Shown here: one piece after another, positions 5,429 to 6,678 of the stretch
Position numbering within the stretch: the first letter of the stretch is position 1
Layout of the letters: every line of letters starts with the position of its first letter
NCBI GenBank assembly: GCA_937925755.1
Contig: CALAMX010000193.1
Span: 1 to 6,678, forward strand
DNA length: 6,678 bases
Reading direction: 5' to 3'
Origin: an uncultured Burkholderiales bacterium
Lineage (GTDB): Bacteria > Pseudomonadota > Gammaproteobacteria > Burkholderiales > Thiobacillaceae
The notes under the pieces: model-generated
The model's database searches: none
What the model saw: only the letters and a program-made list of their open reading frames with translations
What the model was told of the DNA's origin: nothing
Position numbers and translations under genes: made by a program

Positions 5429-5453
5429 GAGCGGTGGTGTTGATGCACCGCCC
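5429..5453 (-). other. Hairpin in the cbbS-csoS2 spacer
   Basis: Ten bases after the cbbS stop, GGGCGGTG (5453-5446) pairs with CACCGCTC (5436-5429) over 8 bp, including one G-U, around a 9-base loop. No T-run follows, so it is more likely an mRNA-stabilising or 3'-end-protecting hairpin than a complete terminator. Rubisco subunits are needed in greater amounts than CsoS2, and a hairpin here could help set that difference by protecting a processed cbbLS message or by partial termination. The remainder of the 112-base spacer shows nothing further that I recognise apart from the csoS2 ribosome-binding site. Confidence 0.55.
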
Positions 5454-5462
5454 GCACGGTGT

Positions 5463-5792
5463 TCAGCGGTAGACCACGAAGGCCATGCCCTGGCTTTGCG
5501 CGTAGTTGTCGTAGGCGACGAAACGCACCATGTGCTCGGGGAATTCCCGGTGGCAGGCCTCGATCTCGGCCAGCACGGCGTCGACCGACTGCTCGCCGAA
5601 CATGGGCAACTTCCACATGTACCAGAAGCTTACCCGCGCCGGGGTGCCACGCTCGGTGTGCTCCACCGCCGGGTTCCAGCCCTGGGCGAGGGCATAGGCG
5701 ATTTGCTTGCGCACCTGCTCGGGGGTCATCTGCGGCAGGTAGGAGAAGGTTTCGTATTTCTTACCGGAACGATAGGCTTGCACGTTGGCCAT
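5463..5792 (-). CDS. cbbS: Ribulose-1,5-bisphosphate carboxylase small subunit, form IA (CbbS)
   Basis: This is the small subunit of form I Rubisco. Eight copies cap the CbbL octamer to form the L8S8 enzyme of the Calvin-Benson-Bassham cycle, here destined for the carboxysome lumen. It has 109 residues, the usual length for proteobacterial form IA CbbS. Typical stretches are YETFSYLPQMTPEQVRKQI near the N-terminus, the hallmark SFWYMWKLPMFG (about residues 55-66), and YDNYAQSQGMAFVVYR at the end. The long loop of plant small subunits is absent, as in bacteria. The ATG at 5792 has AAAGGA 7 bases upstream. It follows cbbL after 84 bases and precedes csoS2 by 112 bases, the standard alpha-carboxysome arrangement, which marks this as the carboxysomal rather than the free form I operon. 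The assignment is very sure. Confidence 0.98.
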   Translation of the reverse strand: MANVQAYRSGKKYETFSYLPQMTPEQVRKQIAYALAQGWNPAVEHTERGTPARVSFWYMWKLPMFGEQSVDAVLAEIEACHREFPEHMVRFVAYDNYAQSQGMAFVVYR

Positions 5793-5799
5793 TTGGGTT

Positions 5800-5805
5800 T
5801 CCTTT
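5800..5805 (-). promoter_or_regulatory. Ribosome-binding site of cbbS
   Basis: AAAGGA on the minus strand lies 7 bases before the cbbS ATG at 5792, in a locally AT-rich stretch that should stay unpaired just downstream of the intergenic hairpin. Confidence 0.8.
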
Positions 5806-5818
5806 CAATTCGTTTGGT

Positions 5819-5874
5819 CGGCGCCGGCCCGGACCCCGGACAGATTCCAGCCTGCCCGGAGCGACTAGGCGCCG
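5819..5874 (-). other. Nested hairpin in the cbbL-cbbS spacer
   Basis: Right after the cbbL stop, CGGCGCC (5874-5868) can pair with GGCGCCG (5825-5819), a 7-bp outer stem. Inside it CCGGGCAG (5859-5852) pairs with CTGTCCGG (5843-5836), 8 bp with one G-U, around an 8-base loop. It ends about 14 bases before the cbbS ribosome-binding site, leaving that site open. There is no T-run, so transcription should continue into cbbS. A role in protecting the cbbL 3' end or in tuning the cbbL:cbbS ratio is an inference. Confidence 0.6.
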
Positions 5875-5876
5875 GA

Positions 5877-6678
5877 TCACTTGTGGGCGACGTCCAGCTT
5901 GTCCACCACGTCGAACTCGAACTTGATCTCTTTCCAGGTCTCCATGGCGATCTTCAGTTCGGGCGAGTGCTGGGCGGCGGCGGTGAGGATCTCCTTGCCT
6001 TCCTTCTCCAACTGACGGCCCTCGTTGCGCGCCTGCACGCAGGCTTCGAGCGCCACGCGGTTGGCGTGCGCGCCGGCCGCGTTGCCCCAGGGGTGGCCCA
6101 GCGTGCCACCGCCGAACTGCAGCACGGAGTCATCACCAAAGATGGTGACCAGGGCAGGCATGTGCCAGACGTGGATACCGCCGGAGGCCACGGCGAAGGC
6201 GCCGGGCATGGAACCCCAGTCCTGGTCGAAGAAGATGCCGCGCGAGCGGTCTTCCGGCACGAAGGATTCGCGCAGCAGGTCGATCCAGCCCAGGGTGGCC
6301 TGGCGGTCACCCTCCAGCTTGCCCACCACGGTGCCGGTGTGCAGGTGGTCGCCGCCGGACAGGCGCAGGATCTTGGTCAGCACGCGGAAGTGGATGCCAT
6401 GGTGCGGGTTGCGGTCGAGCACGGCATGCATGGCGCGATGGATGTGCAGCAGCACGCCGTTGTCGCGGCACCAGTTGGCCAGACCCGTGTTCGCGCAGAA
6501 ACCGCCGGTGATATAGTCGTGCATGATGATCGGGGCACCGATCTCCTTGGCGTACTCGGCCCGCTTGTACATTTCCTCCGGCGTGGGGGCGGTCACGTTC
6601 AGGTAATGCCCCTTACGCTCCCCGGTCTCGGCCTCGGCCTTGAGGACGGCCTCCATGACGAAGTCGAAGCGCTCACGC
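5877..6678 (-). CDS. cbbL: Ribulose-1,5-bisphosphate carboxylase large subunit, form IA (CbbL), 5' part outside window
   Basis: CbbL is the catalytic subunit of form I Rubisco, which carboxylates ribulose-1,5-bisphosphate in the carboxysome. The last 266 residues are visible, starting RERFDFVMEAV and ending DKLDVAHK; the family is about 473 residues, so roughly 207 N-terminal residues lie beyond base 6678. The carbamylated lysine region (spinach Lys201-Asp203-Glu204) is therefore not in view. Visible active-site pieces, in spinach numbering: HIHRAMHAV (His294, Arg295), HFRV (His327), loop 6 GTVVGKLEG (Lys334, codon 6320-6318), ASGGIHVWHMPAL (Ser379, Gly381) and QFGGGTLGHPWGN (Gly403, Gly404). 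None is altered. The C-terminal WKEIKFEFDVVDKLDV is of the form IA type of sulfur-oxidising proteobacteria. GGFCANT has Cys where GGFTANT is usual. Because an ATG occurs at 6656 inside the protein, automatic annotation might wrongly call a short gene there. The family call is certain. Confidence 0.98.
   Translation of the reverse strand, partial: RERFDFVMEAVLKAEAETGERKGHYLNVTAPTPEEMYKRAEYAKEIGAPIIMHDYITGGFCANTGLANWCRDNGVLLHIHRAMHAVLDRNPHHGIHFRVLTKILRLSGGDHLHTGTVVGKLEGDRQATLGWIDLLRESFVPEDRSRGIFFDQDWGSMPGAFAVASGGIHVWHMPALVTIFGDDSVLQFGGGTLGHPWGNAAGAHANRVALEACVQARNEGRQLEKEGKEILTAAAQHSPELKIAMETWKEIKFEFDVVDKLDVAHK

Overview
The window holds most of one alpha-carboxysome (cso-type) operon. Every gene is on the minus strand, so the transcript runs from base 6678 towards base 1. 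In transcript order the genes are cbbL (3' part only), cbbS, csoS2, csoSCA (csoS3), csoS4A, csoS4B and a csoS1 shell gene that runs off the left edge about three codons before its expected end. This is the classic order known from Halothiobacillus neapolitanus. The GC-rich sequence, form IA Rubisco and protein sequences close to the Halothiobacillus type suggest a chemolithoautotrophic proteobacterium, most likely a gammaproteobacterial sulfur oxidiser. The species cannot be fixed from this window.

Layout from right to left: 6678-5877 is cbbL, the Rubisco large subunit. An 84-base spacer with a nested hairpin follows. 5792-5463 is cbbS, followed by a 112-base spacer with a hairpin. 5350-2630 is csoS2, the repetitive, disordered assembly scaffold. 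csoSCA (2619-1093) starts 10 bases after csoS2, and its ribosome-binding site overlaps the csoS2 stop codon. csoS4A (1067-750) and csoS4B (750-505) encode the two pentameric vertex proteins and overlap by one base. A 217-base gap containing a strong palindromic repeat separates them from csoS1 (287-1), the hexameric facet protein.

Together the genes make a CO2-fixing compartment. CsoS1 hexamers form the facets and CsoS4A/B pentamers close the vertices. CsoS2 binds Rubisco through its N-terminal repeats and the shell through its middle and C-terminal VTG/ITG repeats. CsoSCA converts bicarbonate to CO2 inside, and CbbL8S8 fixes it.

The most notable signal beyond the genes is a well-formed programmed -1 frameshift site inside csoS2 (C CCA AAG, then a perfect 10-bp stem). 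It would yield a truncated CsoS2A of 584 residues beside the 906-residue CsoS2B. Dual CsoS2 products made this way are known in H. neapolitanus, so this is a specific instance of a known mechanism. I found no previously undescribed system. The remaining oddities are an Ala/Pro-rich tail on CsoS4A, a cysteine cluster in CsoS2, and an interspersed palindrome before csoS1.
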